DNA of 64,000 bases from Trichopria drosophilae (Eukaryota; Arthropoda; Insecta; Hymenoptera; Diapriidae). The first letter of the stretch is position 1; every line of letters starts with the position of its first letter. A program made the translations under genes and the position numbers. The stretch covers positions 121,744,501 through 121,808,500 of the forward strand of contig CM059584.1 of the NCBI GenBank assembly GCA_030407085.1, given 5' to 3'. Below the pieces are notes generated by a model that saw only the letters and a program-made list of their open reading frames with translations, made no database searches and was not told the origin of the DNA. Below, one piece after another: positions 1 to 12,061 of the stretch.

Positions 1-539
1 CCTTTATTTTGGTAGCACCCTTTAAGTTGGCGCATGACTGAATAGTTTGTACTTAAATCTTGCTGTTTGCACCACCTGAAACAATAAAATTAACTTTGCA
101 ATTCGGTGACTAAAAACAGAAGTCTTTTTTCTTATATTCAAATATTAAAAGTATCTATCATTTGCTTTCGAAAAAATGCATGAAATTGATTTGTTTAAAG
201 CAAAAAGGAACTCGTACTAAAAAAAGGTTTTTTGAAGCTTTACAATTCATGTCTAGATCTTCAATTCCTTCGATTGAAGTTGGAAAGTTGCTTATTTTCC
301 GCTGGTAACTCATTTTGCTCAATTGAGAGTAACATTTCATCTATAGGAAAGCTATAGATCCTTAAACGCCTACAATTTGACTCCTTAATTGATTAAATTT
401 TTGAAAAATCCCTGTATTTTGAATATCAGATAAAATTACCGTTTTCTACTATTTTTCTAACATAGGTGAAATATTTGTGCATATTTTAAAAATTCACTAA
501 ATTGAAGAAGAAATCAATTTATCCCATCAAAACTCATTA

Positions 540-800
540 CCCGGTGTTAGTATTAGTCGTTGATACCCTGGTGGTAAAATTTACCACTTTTTGCCTGGTT
601 TATATTATGGCCATTATTACCGGCTAATAGCCACATCGTGGCTAATATTTTCGCTGAATTCTGGCCTGTTTTCTTGTGGTAATGTAAGGCTGATGTACCG
701 ATGAACTAGCCATTATTGATGCCCGAAAACTTTCGAATATAATGCCAGATAGTTGACTATTTTCTAGTCATCGCAAGCTGTATTTAAATGTAGGTATATA
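540..800. repeat. small inverted-repeat region, unclassified
   Basis: The stretch holds several short palindromes: GGTAAAATTTACC near 573, and TAGCCAC/GTGGCTA around a 3-nt loop near 629-645. The words for GCCATTATT also recur. It may be a decayed short foldback element. No coding potential is visible. The rest of 1-1880 is AT-rich and I see nothing else in it. Confidence 0.2.
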
Positions 801-1879
801 GCACCGAGTAGAAAATTGCCATTAACTCGTCAATCGTAATTGCAGATTTTATGGATCTACATAGGTTTGGTTTATTATCTCCTATTTAGAAATGGCGAAA
901 ATATCTGCACATGTATATTTATATTGCACTATGGTGTAGTTATAATTATATTTATTTGGAAAAGTGTACCGGGTATTTGCGAGAAAATGTAAATAGGAAT
1001 ATCTACGTTAACCTAGAAATGTTGATGTGATTGCAAAATACCAAAATTTATTTAATAAATAACTTACATTGCATGTGGGAGTTTTTTTGTCCTTAACCTG
1101 TGTTTTCTTTTCCTGGTCAAATAAATTTGTCCAGACAATAACATTCGCAAATTCAATAGAACTTTTTATATACAAATTAACATACATAATTTTGCTACAA
1201 AAATCCCATTTCTAGGGAAATATAATCTGACAACCTCCGCAACAAGCAAGTTTTATCCAGTTTTCTATAATTGTAATCGATGTTTCTGAAAATATGATTC
1301 CCCTATATGAAATATCGAATTCGGGATCTGAACCGTTTCTGCATTTTTGCACCGTTTTTTGTAAAATGTAGCGAATATGTATAGAGATATTTAACATGAC
1401 GTCACGAACGTCGAGAAAGTTAGTTACTTAGGTAAATGCCCAGTTGTTTGCTAGAATTTAAGAAACAAATGTTGGGCAGCAAAACTATGTATATTCTGGG
1501 TAATGGCCAGTCAATCTGCTCATATTTTCCACCAGAGTAACGAATCTGATGGTAGTTTTTTTAAATTCAAGATGGTGGATTCAGTATGGTATAAAATATT
1601 TAATACCCTTTGATTTCTGTGGTCTTCAGTATATCCTTATGAGTTTACCGTTGCTGATTTCTAATATATCAGAACAATATACTAAATTTTCAATATTTGC
1701 ACAGTTTCTCTATCACTGATAACGTATTTATGTAAAGATTTTTGAATTCAAATGTTCCTGAAATGAAAATTCAGTAGTAAAGAGTGAAATATCAATCTTC
1801 AATAGTGGCTTATCTATCATTCTATAAACAGCATTCTAAAAAAATGCATTTGCTCATATGTGATAAATTTTCATTATTG

Positions 1880-2442
1880 ACTAGAGCTATTCATCGATAT
1901 TTACAATACCCATTTCATTTCTTAAACTTATTTTAAACTCAACTTACCTCAAGTTTGAAGACATAACATTCAAACAAATTTTGGGAGTCCCTATGGGATC
2001 TCCTTTATCTCCTGTCACAGCAGATTTAGTTATGAAATTTTTGAAAACAGTTTTTTAAGCAGCTTAATTTCACTCCGGATTTTTATTTTCGTTATGTAGA
2101 TGACATCTTGATAGTATTCCGCCTGAAATGATAGACTACTTGTTAAGTGTATTAAACCCTTTAAAGACAGACTTCACACACTTAAAAATAGTAGTGTAGT
2201 CAATTAAATCCCATATAGTTATTGTAATAATGTATACCTAGGTCAAACTGGGCGACTCCTAGAAACTAAAATAGAAGAATATAAACGGAATTTTTGTACA
2301 TCTGTAAATAACCAAACTGCGCTGACTGAACATAGATTGGAGACTGGACATGATTTCGACTATTCAAAGGTACAAAACTTGGTCCCAGAAAGCAATCTAT
2401 TAAAACGAAGAGAATTAGAGAATTATATCAAAAAAAGTTAAG
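1880..2442 (+). mobile_element. Penelope-like element remnant (RT and GIY-YIG endonuclease pieces)
   Basis: Conceptual translation in shifting frames gives GVPMGSPLSPVTADLVM (about 1983-2033). It is followed by FRYVDDILIV around 2087-2115, the catalytic YVDD box of a Penelope-like reverse transcriptase. From about 2205 to 2431 the frame reads YLGQTGRLLETKI and then TEHRLETGHDF. This matches the GIY-YIG endonuclease that follows the RT in Penelope-like elements. Stops and frameshifts (a stop ends the first block near 2056) show the copy is dead, and it lacks the N-terminal RT. The order RT then endonuclease on one strand supports a single insertion. Family assignment is from remembered motifs, not a search. 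Confidence 0.82.
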
Positions 2443-2529
2443 AATCCAGTCAATGAATGTTTTGAAAACTCTTTTTTGCCCGAAATATATTCTGTAAACT
2501 TGAATTAATTAAAATCGAATTATCTGCAG

Positions 2530-2739
2530 CGAAAAGTGGGTTACCATCAATTAGTAAGTTTTTTACTTACAAATAGTACGAAAACAAATAGTACATAATG
2601 CATTAGTAAAATTTTACTAATCTACAAATGTATATTGATTTTTTTAGTTCAGTATTTATAGAATTAGTAATACATTAGTAAATTTTAACTTTTTATAAGC
2701 AAAAATGATTATTAAATCCTTTGGTGACTCACTTTTCAG
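2530..2739 (+). repeat. MITE-like repeat, copy 1 (GAAAAGTG ends)
   Basis: The segment is bounded by GAAAAGTGGGTTACC and GGTGACTCACTTTTC, which are inverted repeats with two mismatches. Inside are AT-rich words built on TTAGTAA/TTACTAA. A closely similar copy in the same orientation lies at 32361-32575, with matching internal and 3' flanking words. The short length, terminal inverted repeats and dispersed copies fit a non-autonomous DNA element. No transposase is visible. Confidence 0.6.
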
Positions 2740-3104
2740 TTTCTTATTGGTAGTTTTTAACTAATTCAGATTTAGAGAGTACAATGTAATTGTTTCATAG
2801 TCCCGGATATTATACAGTAAATAGAGGTATTGTTTTTCTATCATATTCAAATCACACTTCAAAGTATGTACTTTAAATTACACACTTAGTTTCTGACTGG
2901 TAGTAGGGACACACACGAGAATGAATTGCTAACTAATAGTGCAACTAACAGTAAGTGAAAGTGATTAAGAGTCACCGAATTAAATCATTTTTGCAACATC
3001 AGAATGAATCAACAAAAATACACGTCTTATTCCTTTTTGTGAGTCTTTTTATAACGTATTATAATACTTTTAACAAAAATTTGATTTTAAAGTCATTATA
3101 ATAA

Positions 3105-3258
3105 ACTGTCCTGGGGACGTCCTCAGGAGCTCCTCAGGATGTCCAAATGTCCGCTTTTACCATCCTCAGGACACAGGACGCCTTGAGGACGTTAATAGGA
3201 CGATAAAAGCGGACATTTGGACGTCCTGAGGAGCTCCTGAGGACGTCCCCAGGACAGT
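3105..3258. repeat. near-perfect foldback palindrome (55-bp arms)
   Basis: The left arm 3105-3159 begins ACTGTCCTGGGGACGTCC. The right arm 3204-3258 is its reverse complement with one visible mismatch, around a 44-bp centre. The arms are themselves made of CTCAGGAGCTCC and AGGACGTCC words and are more GC-rich than the surroundings. The structure would form a long hairpin. It is probably a foldback MITE, but I see no clear target-site duplication. Confidence 0.75.
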
Positions 3259-3439
3259 GTGCTGTGTGAGAACATTGATAGCTGTCAAAATTAACCAACC
3301 GTTCTTAATCATGTCGTTATCATTGCGGTTGTAATTCTTGTAGTAACATTTTTTTTTAAGCTCTTCACCTATGTGACTTTTATGTATCTTGGATTTTCGA
3401 TATATTGTAAAAATGTTTTAAATTGTTTAAATTAAATTG

Positions 3440-3500
3440 AAGATAACTCATAACTGAAGAGGGAACGTATCATGATGCCGAAATGTATTCAATAAGGTCA
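3440..3500 (+). repeat. possible PLE 3' terminus with hammerhead-like words
   Basis: CTGAAGA (3454-3460) is followed 19 nt later by GAAA (3480-3483). This resembles the CUGANGA and GAAA core words of hammerhead ribozymes described in Penelope-like elements. It lies about 1 kb downstream of the PLE remnant on the same strand and is preceded by AT-rich DNA. Stem pairing is weak, so this may be a decayed terminus or chance. Confidence 0.28.
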
Positions 3501-3599
3501 AGAAACATATTAATGAAATCATAATGAATGAAAATCATCAGTACAAAAGATCCAAAATTAAAATGTATTAATACTTATTTTCTTTACGATTTTTAAACC

Positions 3600-4100
3600 A
3601 TAATTGACAAATTTCGATATCGACCGGAAGTCGCCGGTAAATCAAGTGACGCAAGGACGAATGTCATCCCGCGTGCCGTAATATAATATAAATCGTCGCT
3701 TTCGTAATAGCCAGCGCGGTTTCCTGCAAACTCGATGCAGTTAATTTTTTCCCCTGGAATCCACGTAGTTATGTCGTAGCTTTGGTACCATAACCTCTAA
3801 CCTATTTCGCGGCGCGAAGCTCCTCGCTGAAGAGGTGGTCGACCCAGCGTCCCTGTTGCCAGGACGACCGCGGTCCAGTGACGTCACGGGACAAGCTCGG
3901 GTTTATGGGTGACCCACATTCCAAAAATAGAAACCGTCTCAACCCACTGCCGCCGCCGCGTCCACCCGCGTGTATTCTCGGCCTGGAAGCTCGGCGGGGT
4001 TGACACAGCCGATGGTACCGAGAGTTGGGGGCGAGGGGACCCCACCAGGGGATGGTCGTTGGTACCACGAATCAACCCCTTGCAAATGCAGCTTCAGCAA
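3600..4100. promoter_or_regulatory. GC-rich islet with CRE (TGACGTCA)
   Basis: This block is rich in G, C and CpG, in sharp contrast with the AT-rich surroundings. It contains TGACGTCA at 3879-3886 and a related TGACGCAA near 3647. GTGACCCACATTC at 3909-3921 recurs in the islet near 55.44 kb. Frames are open on both strands here, which is expected of GC-rich DNA and is not evidence of a protein. A promoter or enhancer is the best guess. Strand and target are unknown. Confidence 0.4.
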
Positions 4101-4235
4101 CGAGAACGGGCTAGTTGTAGATTATTGATTAAAGACCTACGCAAACCCATTGTTCCTCATGCGTTCCTCAATGAAAAATCGAAAAAATTCAAGTTCCTTA
4201 AAGCTCAGAAAAAATCATCCGCATTAACTCATTAA

Positions 4236-5500
4236 CGCCTGGCATTTTTTACTGCATTTTGAGTTTCGATAATTTATGTGTAGGAGGCGGGGGTTATACC
4301 GCTCAGTGTGTAATTCCGCTCACTCATATTTCTCAACCTTCCGTTAAGTTAAAATGATTTTTATATTTTTTTAGTAAAGAACTTTATGTCAAAATCTAAT
4401 TTCAATACAAAGTTTACATTGTTCATTGCTAAAAGTTGATTAAAAAAAAATTCGAAAGTTTTGTAACGTAGTTGACATAAATACCATAAGAATTGGTCTT
4501 TACAATATACGGTTTTCCATTTTTTACTAGTACCTAATGGGGAAAAAAATGAAATAAATAGGCTCGTAGTACTGTTAATTATCAAATGGTATTTGGTAAA
4601 CTACTAAAAACAGCATTGATTTATAATTATTCATTACTTTTCAACGCGGCATGTTAGTGGGTAACACCGTTCAGAAAGTTTATGACATATTTTACATATT
4701 GTTGATCAAATAAATGTATACAAAGTACTAAAATAATGGATATCTGAAATGGAACTTCTTGTAATTAATCATATACATTGAATGTACACAAGTGAGTTAA
4801 CAACAAATTGATTTATAATATCATCGAATGTCATAGGTTAGGTACACTCATTATTTATGAATCATTAATTTGAATACATTCTTCTTTACAATTTTCATTG
4901 CCTATACCCATTTCTTCATTACATTTTATTACATCTTCATTACATTGTTTCTAAGTGAATAAGAATAAGTTTAATAACTTAAATTTAGTGAGCGGTATTA
5001 CCCACATTGACAGGAGATCCTGTTGGATCGTTGATATTTATTAAATTCTATAATTCAATACGTTTAGCGTTAGTAAAAATTCAAATCTTTTTGCATATTA
5101 CTGTTGGGGCTTTATAGAATCGATGTCAATCGTTAAACAACTCTGAAATTATTTATGCATTTATTAAAAGCAGTACTTTCCTTAGGTGAGCGGTACAAAC
5201 CCGGCTTCCCTAAACGCATTAGGACAAATTTTAGCGCCACTATTTCTGAAGTGCATTTATATACTCTGTAAGAATCTTTTAATAAAATTTCAATAAAACT
5301 AATTGCAAGAAAGTTACATCGTCTGTTTTTTTAATTCAAGCATCATTTGTACCTAGGAATCGCATTGGAATATATATAAAATATGAAAATATTGTAGCAA
5401 TGAACTGTTAGGATTAAAGTGTGCTATGTCTTATTTCATAATACAAGATGGCGGAATTGAAAATTAGGGTCATATTTATATCGTACGTGAAAGGTGGAAT
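4236..5500. other. AT-rich intergenic DNA
   Basis: I see no gene here. The words GAGCGGTATTACCCAC and GTGAGCGGTACAA near 4988 and 5187 echo CCGCTCAGTGTGTAATTCCGCTCAC near 4300, hinting at an old dispersed repeat. Nothing can be named. Confidence 0.3.
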
Positions 5501-5530
5501 TGGAATATTATAGTCTTTAAATCGGAATAT

Positions 5531-5732
5531 CAATTCTCTCTAAATTTCTTGGAGTGAGAATTCACTCTTTGGTTAGTGAAAACCGAGCAAAGTTGAATAT
5601 TCAACTCTTTAAGAGTGAACTTTCAATCTAGCAAGAGAGAATTTCGCTCTTAAGGAGTTGAATCCTTAGGAGAGTTGCTCGGTTTTCAGTAACTAAAGAG
5701 TGAATTCTCGCTGCAAGAAATTTAGAGAGTTG
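5531..5732. repeat. foldback palindrome (~58-bp arms)
   Basis: The left arm 5531-5589 (CAATTCTCTCTAAATTTCTT...) and right arm 5676-5732 (...AAGAAATTTAGAGAGTTG) are near-perfect inverted repeats. The ~86-bp centre is itself made of AGAGTGAA/TTCACTCT-like words. Smaller palindromes sit inside the arms. It is a MITE-like hairpin element with no coding capacity. Confidence 0.7.
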
Positions 5733-5839
5733 CTTTTTGTGGTTATGAAGATAAGGGCGGAATTTAAAAATGGTGTTCATAGAACTTGAGATGACGCATT
5801 CGTATTCAAACTACAAAATCAGGTGTCTTAATTTAATTG

Positions 5840-5965
5840 CCGTGATCATTTTTAAAACATTTCTTAGTGTCTTATTGTGATTTAAGCCACTTCGTTTTTA
5901 CGACTTCTAAATCAAGACACATTTGAAAAATGGACACTCCTAAGTGTCTTAGGGTCTTCATTTAA
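5840..5965. repeat. GTGTCTT/AAGACAC-rich repeat fragment
   Basis: Several inverted copies of GTGTCTTA and AAGACAC occur here. The same vocabulary builds the larger element at 12062-13320, so this is probably a small fragment of that family. Confidence 0.35.
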
Positions 5966-6589
5966 TAAAATTTTGTTTGTTGATTCTAAGAATTTTTTGA
6001 TCAACAAGTTTACAAAAAGTCTACCATTTTCCGACAATTCGTCATTTTTGTTTCCATTTGACTCTTATGGGTTAAGGTTTTAGACGTAACAAATAAAATA
6101 AGCACATCTCTTAACTCTTTATACTGGACCGGGACCGCCTCGTTGTTGATCATTTCACTGAATTTTATGGTGTATTTCGCATGGAAAATTGCACTTTTTT
6201 GAAAAAGGAGCCTTTTTTTAATTGAAGAAAATGAGGGGTAGGAAATTGTTTTTCTGTTTTATAAATGGCATAAATCGATAGAGCGACCTCGAAAATAGTG
6301 GACTGTGGCTTTGGCGATTTTTTCAGGGGCTGAAAATATATAGTAATACGTCGTTGAACGTTGACGGACAAAACGGACACTTTGGCACGAAATGGGTTAA
6401 ATTACAAAATACGCTTAATTCTAATTTTAAGGAACACTGTTTTTCAATTTCTTCGAAAATACTTCAACAAATAAGGATCCACGCCATTAAACATCATGGT
6501 AAACCGTTTGAACCATGCAATTCGTCCAATGGTCAAATTATTAAACACTGTAGATCATATATTGTTTTTAGGGTTGCTTAACTCTAATA

Positions 6590-7420
6590 TGATATCAGAT
6601 TTTAAGTTTCAAAATGACGGTCGCAACATGGCGAATGCAAGATGGCGGATCCAATATTTTGAATGCTTAAAAATCCTCATAAAAACAGCTACTCGTTGGA
6701 GCTTAAAAAGACCTACAATTTTATCCCTTATTCGATTCGTTTTGACCAAAATTGAGCCTAGAAGAACATTTATTCCTATATTTTTGGACAAAAATTGATT
6801 TTTCTTCAAAAACCCACCAGCGATTTTTTGTTTTTGGCTCAAAATATTCGTACATTGTTCACGAACAATTCCACGTTGAGAAAACCCGTATGCCCTAACT
6901 TTTTAATTAAAGTTGGATCCGACACACCATGAATGAATTTCAAGTACCGTTATTAATATGAGTTTATAACCAAATATTTACGCTAACGAACTAGAATAAA
7001 ACATAAACCAAAAATTTTATTTTATTTATTCATAATAATTATAAACAATTACAGATTCAAACAATATAATTATGCTTCTAAAATTTAAGCATCTTCTTAA
7101 ATGAACTTGCAAAAAAATTGGAACATTGCACTAAATATGAACAACTTGGAACTTGGCTTCTGTAACTGAAAGACACCTGCAATCACATCCATCGAGTACC
7201 AAGAATGAAGTGATTTCGTTTGATTTTAGTAAATACGTTTGGTGTTTTAAATCCACCATTTTCAATTTTTGAAAATTAAGTTGAAATTTTGAGTCAGCAA
7301 CCCCAAAAAAGCCCGGGACCAAGTTTGAAGAGATTTCATTCGGGTCAGTCGACTGACGTGACTAAGATTATTAAAAATTCGAATTTAGCAGCCATTTTTA
7401 TGCCGCCATTTTGAAATTTT
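6590..7420. repeat. dispersed repeat with ATGGCGGATCC words
   Basis: AAGATGGCGGATCCAATATT lies near 6640, and related words on either strand near 7247 (CCACCATTTTCAATTTTTG) and 7397 (GCCGCCATTTTGAAATT). The same words recur near 1569, 5445, 22480, 26826, 27250 and 48380. This is a decayed, widely dispersed family. The ATGGCGG core resembles a YY1/Pleiohomeotic site. The open frames here are fragmentary and not gene-like. Confidence 0.45.
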
Positions 7421-8183
7421 ATGTTTACACTTGTTCTCTCTTGTAGCTGAAGCATTTTTAACGCGATATTTATAAATATCTGAAGTATTCTAAGAAATAA
7501 TAAAAAAAAACGAACAGAATCCTGACTTATAATTTATATAAAATTTATATAAAACTAAACTAAAACTATTAGAAATTAGTATGATAGTATAAATTTGCCA
7601 TTCGAAACGTAAAAACTAATATTTATTCAGTATTTTATTATATCTTTCCTTCATTTTTTATTGTTCAAAACAACGAAAACTGTTGTCATGATGAATTATG
7701 TAAAAATGTTCAAAATTGTACTGACACGCTGATGAATTTATAGTTTAATGTTCTAAAAAGGTTCATGAAAGTGATTAGCATTTTATATTTAGAATGTGAA
7801 ATTTACTTTAAGAGAAAACATTAAAAATAAATCCGATATTTTTCAATAACCGATAAATTTAATGAAAAGTTATTTAAAGCAGACCTTGTCTGATTTAGGT
7901 AAAGTGTCAGAAGTCTTTATCGAAGAAATATTTCTGAATATAGAAATATATATTAACATCACAAAAATCAATGAACAAAGAAATCTATATCTATCATAAG
8001 ATGGACATTTCAAATTTTGCAGGATTATAATCACTAAATTTTAAAATATCTATACATTTACGGATGTGTGAATAAGTTCAGTTACTCTAATACACGATTA
8101 AAGGAATGAGTTCAGCTTGTGTCTGTACTCGTGGCCATAAATCGATCTGCTATGCACTTTTGTTCTGCAGAATAATTGTGAAA
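7421..8183. other. AT-rich intergenic DNA, nothing recognised
   Basis: This is A/T-rich sequence with short poly-A and poly-T runs. There is no long frame, no clear repeat and no RNA gene. Confidence 0.4.
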
Positions 8184-8870
8184 ACTATACCACTGCGGAA
8201 TTCTCACACAAACTTAACTTAGGTGTCGTGTCATTCCCATTCTGGTAATAAAAATAATACTGTAGTGAACTAAGAAAATAGATTTCCGCGAATGTAAACT
8301 ATATGATTACTAACTTTTGAGTTGCCTTAATTTTTATTGTGATGGATACTACAGAGTTCACTTTTAAAATCGTTATTATTGCTTTAGCGATGGGTGAATC
8401 TATAAAAGGTGTGGTTGCAAGTATCCAAGTCTTGTGAAACCCAAAACTTCAAGTTAATCACTTAAAAAGAATTAGTTTTTAGTTAATATCTATAATATGA
8501 ACAGCAACAAAATTATGAAGATTTTTACTATACCACTGCGGAATTCCCACACAAACTTAACTTAGGTTTCGTGTCATTCCCATTCTGGTAATAAAAATAA
8601 TACTGTAGTAAACTAAGAAAATAGATTTCCGCGAATGTAAACTATATGATTACTAACTTTTGAGTTGCCTTAATTTTTATTGTGATGGATACTACAGAGT
8701 TCACTTTTAAAATCGTTATTATTGCTTTAGCGATGGTTGAATCTATAAAAGGTGTGGTTGCAAGTATCCAAGCCTTGTGAAACCCAAAACTTCAAGTTAA
8801 TCGCTTAAAAAGAATTATTTTTTAGTTAATATCTATAATATGAACAGCAACAAAATTATGAAGATTTTTA
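8184..8870. repeat. 343-bp tandem duplication (two copies)
   Basis: Copy 1 (8184-8526) and copy 2 (8527-8870) both begin ACTATACCACTGCGGAATTC and run in register to AAATTATGAAGATTTTTA. They differ at only a handful of bases, for example GGTGTCG/GGTTTCG, so the duplication is recent. The unit contains no long frame. The high identity stands out against the decayed repeats elsewhere. Confidence 0.88.
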
Positions 8871-11540
8871 CGTCTAGTATGAAACTAGTTGGCTCTAATC
8901 ATACTTAAATCTGGGAACATCGAGCTGTTGTAAGTGTAGAGATATTTTTTTCTACAATTTAAAATACATCAGAGTCATATTGAAAATAATAACAAAGATG
9001 AAGAGAGAAAGAAATAAAATACAACATTCACAACTGCACTAAGTTTTATGCATTCAGTGAACGTTGTTTGAATAACAGCAAGCACATATTTACATGGATG
9101 AAGAAAATTATTTCCTGAAATAAGTAAGATTTATTTCAAATATGAAAATTTATTAAATGCACGAAAATATTTTGTTAATTTAATTAAATATTGACTTGCT
9201 ACTATTCAAATAAAGATTGAAGATAAAAACGTTTTCTCTAATACAGTAATCATTACAATATAAGAATATCTAAACCTTTAAAAATGTATGAACCCAGTGT
9301 ATTTTTTGGTACTTTTTACTTGTTGAATATAATCTAAATACAACGACTAATAATGAATCGTTTTTTAGACATAAATATGAAATTCATGTTTTCTTTTTCT
9401 ACAAAATTGAAGGTAATAATATTAATTTTGAAAGCTCATAAACCTATAATAGAATCGTAAATAAATGATCTTATAGCCTATAATATTATAACAGTGTAAT
9501 TGTATTCATTTATTTCATTTGTAATTATTAGATTTTTTGGTTCTTGATGTACTCTTTTTTTTTCAATTAATTCTTTTTTTCCATAGAAAGAAGCTTCAAG
9601 CTGTTTCTTCTTCATAATTTGCGTTTTTCCTGAAGTTTCATTTTGAATTTTTCTAGAAACAAAAACCATAAGATGTTTTGCTTATTACTAAACAAACTCA
9701 AATGAAATAATATAATGAAAGTAAAAATAGTATACAATGAAGTTGTTTTTCATTGAAGTAATATAAACGTAAGTCACACCATTTGTTATTTAACGTTTCA
9801 GTGATGTTTTTCCATTCGTTCTTCATCGAAAGTGATGTTAAATCATAGTAAATTTCTAATGAAAATCCTTAAACTATCTATAACCACTAAACTAGCATTT
9901 CTAAAAGTCGAAATTCGTTAATTGCCGAACATTCAAAGAAATCTCTACTTGAAACCGAAGTAAATTATTCATTATCAGTAAGTGAGACTTTTATCACTCT
10001 ACAAAAGCTACTGAAGACTGTCAACATCTTAAACTAATAATTGTAAGTTACAATGTTCGAATTTATATATAGTGAATCCATCACTATCGTGTATACTTAG
10101 GGAAATTTTACATGTAGAGGTGAAAGAAAATTTTCGTCTTGAAAAAGTAGTAAATTTCTATCTATAGGAATTAAATTCCTTGCAAACATTTCGAATCTTC
10201 ACCGATCTATTTTACTCAATGTTTTAATATATAAAATATAAAACAAAAATAATTAGTAGAAATGTACTTGTGAGAAATATATTTTAGACAGTTACAATTG
10301 GCAATTGTTCATATAGATAAATTTGGTTATAAGAGCAATATTCGATATCATCCGCTTAATAATGTAATATAAAACAAAAGAATTAAAGGTAAATTTAGTT
10401 TATAATATGAAAATAAAGTTAGACTGTTTATTTAAATATTAAATAAACACCAATGCGCAAAAATTTTGCACGGATCTTTAAGAATTTCAACAACTTTTTG
10501 GATAATTTTTCTTCAAGTGTTTTGATATATTTCAGATTAAAAGACAGTATTTTTTACGTGGTATAATACAAATCATAACCTATAAGATGCTAGTATTTTT
10601 AAAATGCTAAAATATGTATTCTTTTACCCATAATAAAACATTCTTTTGAAACATGAGAATTTAATAGAATATCTTTTACTGTATAATAAGTAAATGCTAA
10701 AAGATTTTTATGGAAAACATATGGGATTTTAGTATTTAGAATATTTCTTTTACGTGTTATAAGAAATCGTTTTAGAAGAGACGGGATTGAACTGATAAAG
10801 ATAATAGAATTTGTTTAATATCAACAACACACAATAAATAGAAACTTAAAACTGCTATGATAAACCGTTTGCCCTTAATGGCTTATCAAACCTAATATTA
10901 AGGAATGTCGTACAATCCGTATGATATGATTAAACATTAATATTTTGGCGTATAGTAATAGAATATAAAATATCATATTCAGACAAAAAAATTACAAAAA
11001 GACATTACAAAAACAACAAGCTCTGAGGGAGAAAACAGGTAAAAATACTCTTTAAATCATTGCAAGAAGTAATCTACCAAAGGATAAATTAAAATATAAT
11101 TACAAACTATCCATTGTAATGCATAAAAAAGAATTAATAATTAGATCGGAGGTATAATCAACTAGGTGGCCGCAAATTTATAATAGGATAACTTTTTCTG
11201 TATTTAAATAAGCAGCAGTTGCTAGAAAGAAACTTAATTAATACTAATTAATAATGCATTAAACGAATTTCCATGAAACGTTTGTTTTATAAATTAAAAT
11301 ACATATGAAATAACGAGACAGGTCTCATGCAATAATTGAATATACTGAATGTTCTGTTTCTCTTAATTAAATAGAAAACATACAACAAATATGTATACCA
11401 AAAGTATTCAGTAAATCTGTTGGGCATCAATTTGGCGCATTCAAAAAGACAACAGAAAAAATGCGGAAATGCCCCGGATGGAATTTTCACGCATTCCCTG
11501 ACAATACGTAAGCGGAATAGAAAAAAATGCAGTACCAAAA
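8871..11540. other. AT-rich gene-free DNA
   Basis: Nearly 2.7 kb of very AT-rich sequence with homopolymer runs and no open frame above 90 codons. I recognise no gene, RNA or complete element. The words TAGAATATTTCTTTTACG and TAGAATATCTTTTACTG near 10670-10760 hint at an old short repeat. Confidence 0.4.
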
Positions 11541-11935
11541 GTCTCCTTGAAACGCCGATAAGGTGCTTCGAACCCGCGATCCAGTTTGCTCTGCCATGAC
11601 GTCACGTTCAACGTCATTGCCCGGGCGAATCTAGGCCATGCGGATCCAGACTGCTCCACGGGAGACTGACTAGTTTATTGAGAAATTTCCAGCTAAATTC
11701 GGAGTATCTGCCGTGAAATAGCTTGGCCGGAAATAACTTATTTTGGTGCACGACCCGCCAATTCGCGCGGATCCATCTGCAAAGCCAACGCGACAAGACG
11801 CAACCTTGTTCCTCCAGTGTGGCGAAGGCCGAACTCTGACGCGAATGGAGAATCGCATTTGCATAATTTTCCAAGAGAAATCTCGGTCCTAGGGTCCCGG
11901 ACATCAACAAAGCAAAATTGCAGGTGCGTCCTTTC
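11541..11935. promoter_or_regulatory. GC-rich islet with CRE and octamer-like word
   Basis: A GC-rich island follows AT-rich DNA abruptly. It carries TGACGTCA at 11597-11604, a nearby AACGTCATTG, and ATTTGCAT at 11859-11866. On the minus strand GGGTTCGAAGC near 11571 resembles a tRNA B box, but no A box or acceptor stem is seen. The minus-strand frames (to ~98 codons) show no recognisable domain. A regulatory island is favoured over a coding exon. Confidence 0.4.
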
Positions 11936-12061
11936 TAAGGACGGTCCCAGAACTCATTGTTTTTATGTCCAATGAATTATATAGATTTATTTTTAGGTTA
12001 AGGGTCCACATCCATCGCCAAATCCAAAATATGTTTTTTTCCAACTAAATTCTGTTTAAAT

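Noticed and set aside
11560..11600. tRNA gene on the minus strand (GGGTTCGAAGC)
   Set aside because: Only a B-box-like word is present. There is no A box at the right spacing and no acceptor or T stem.
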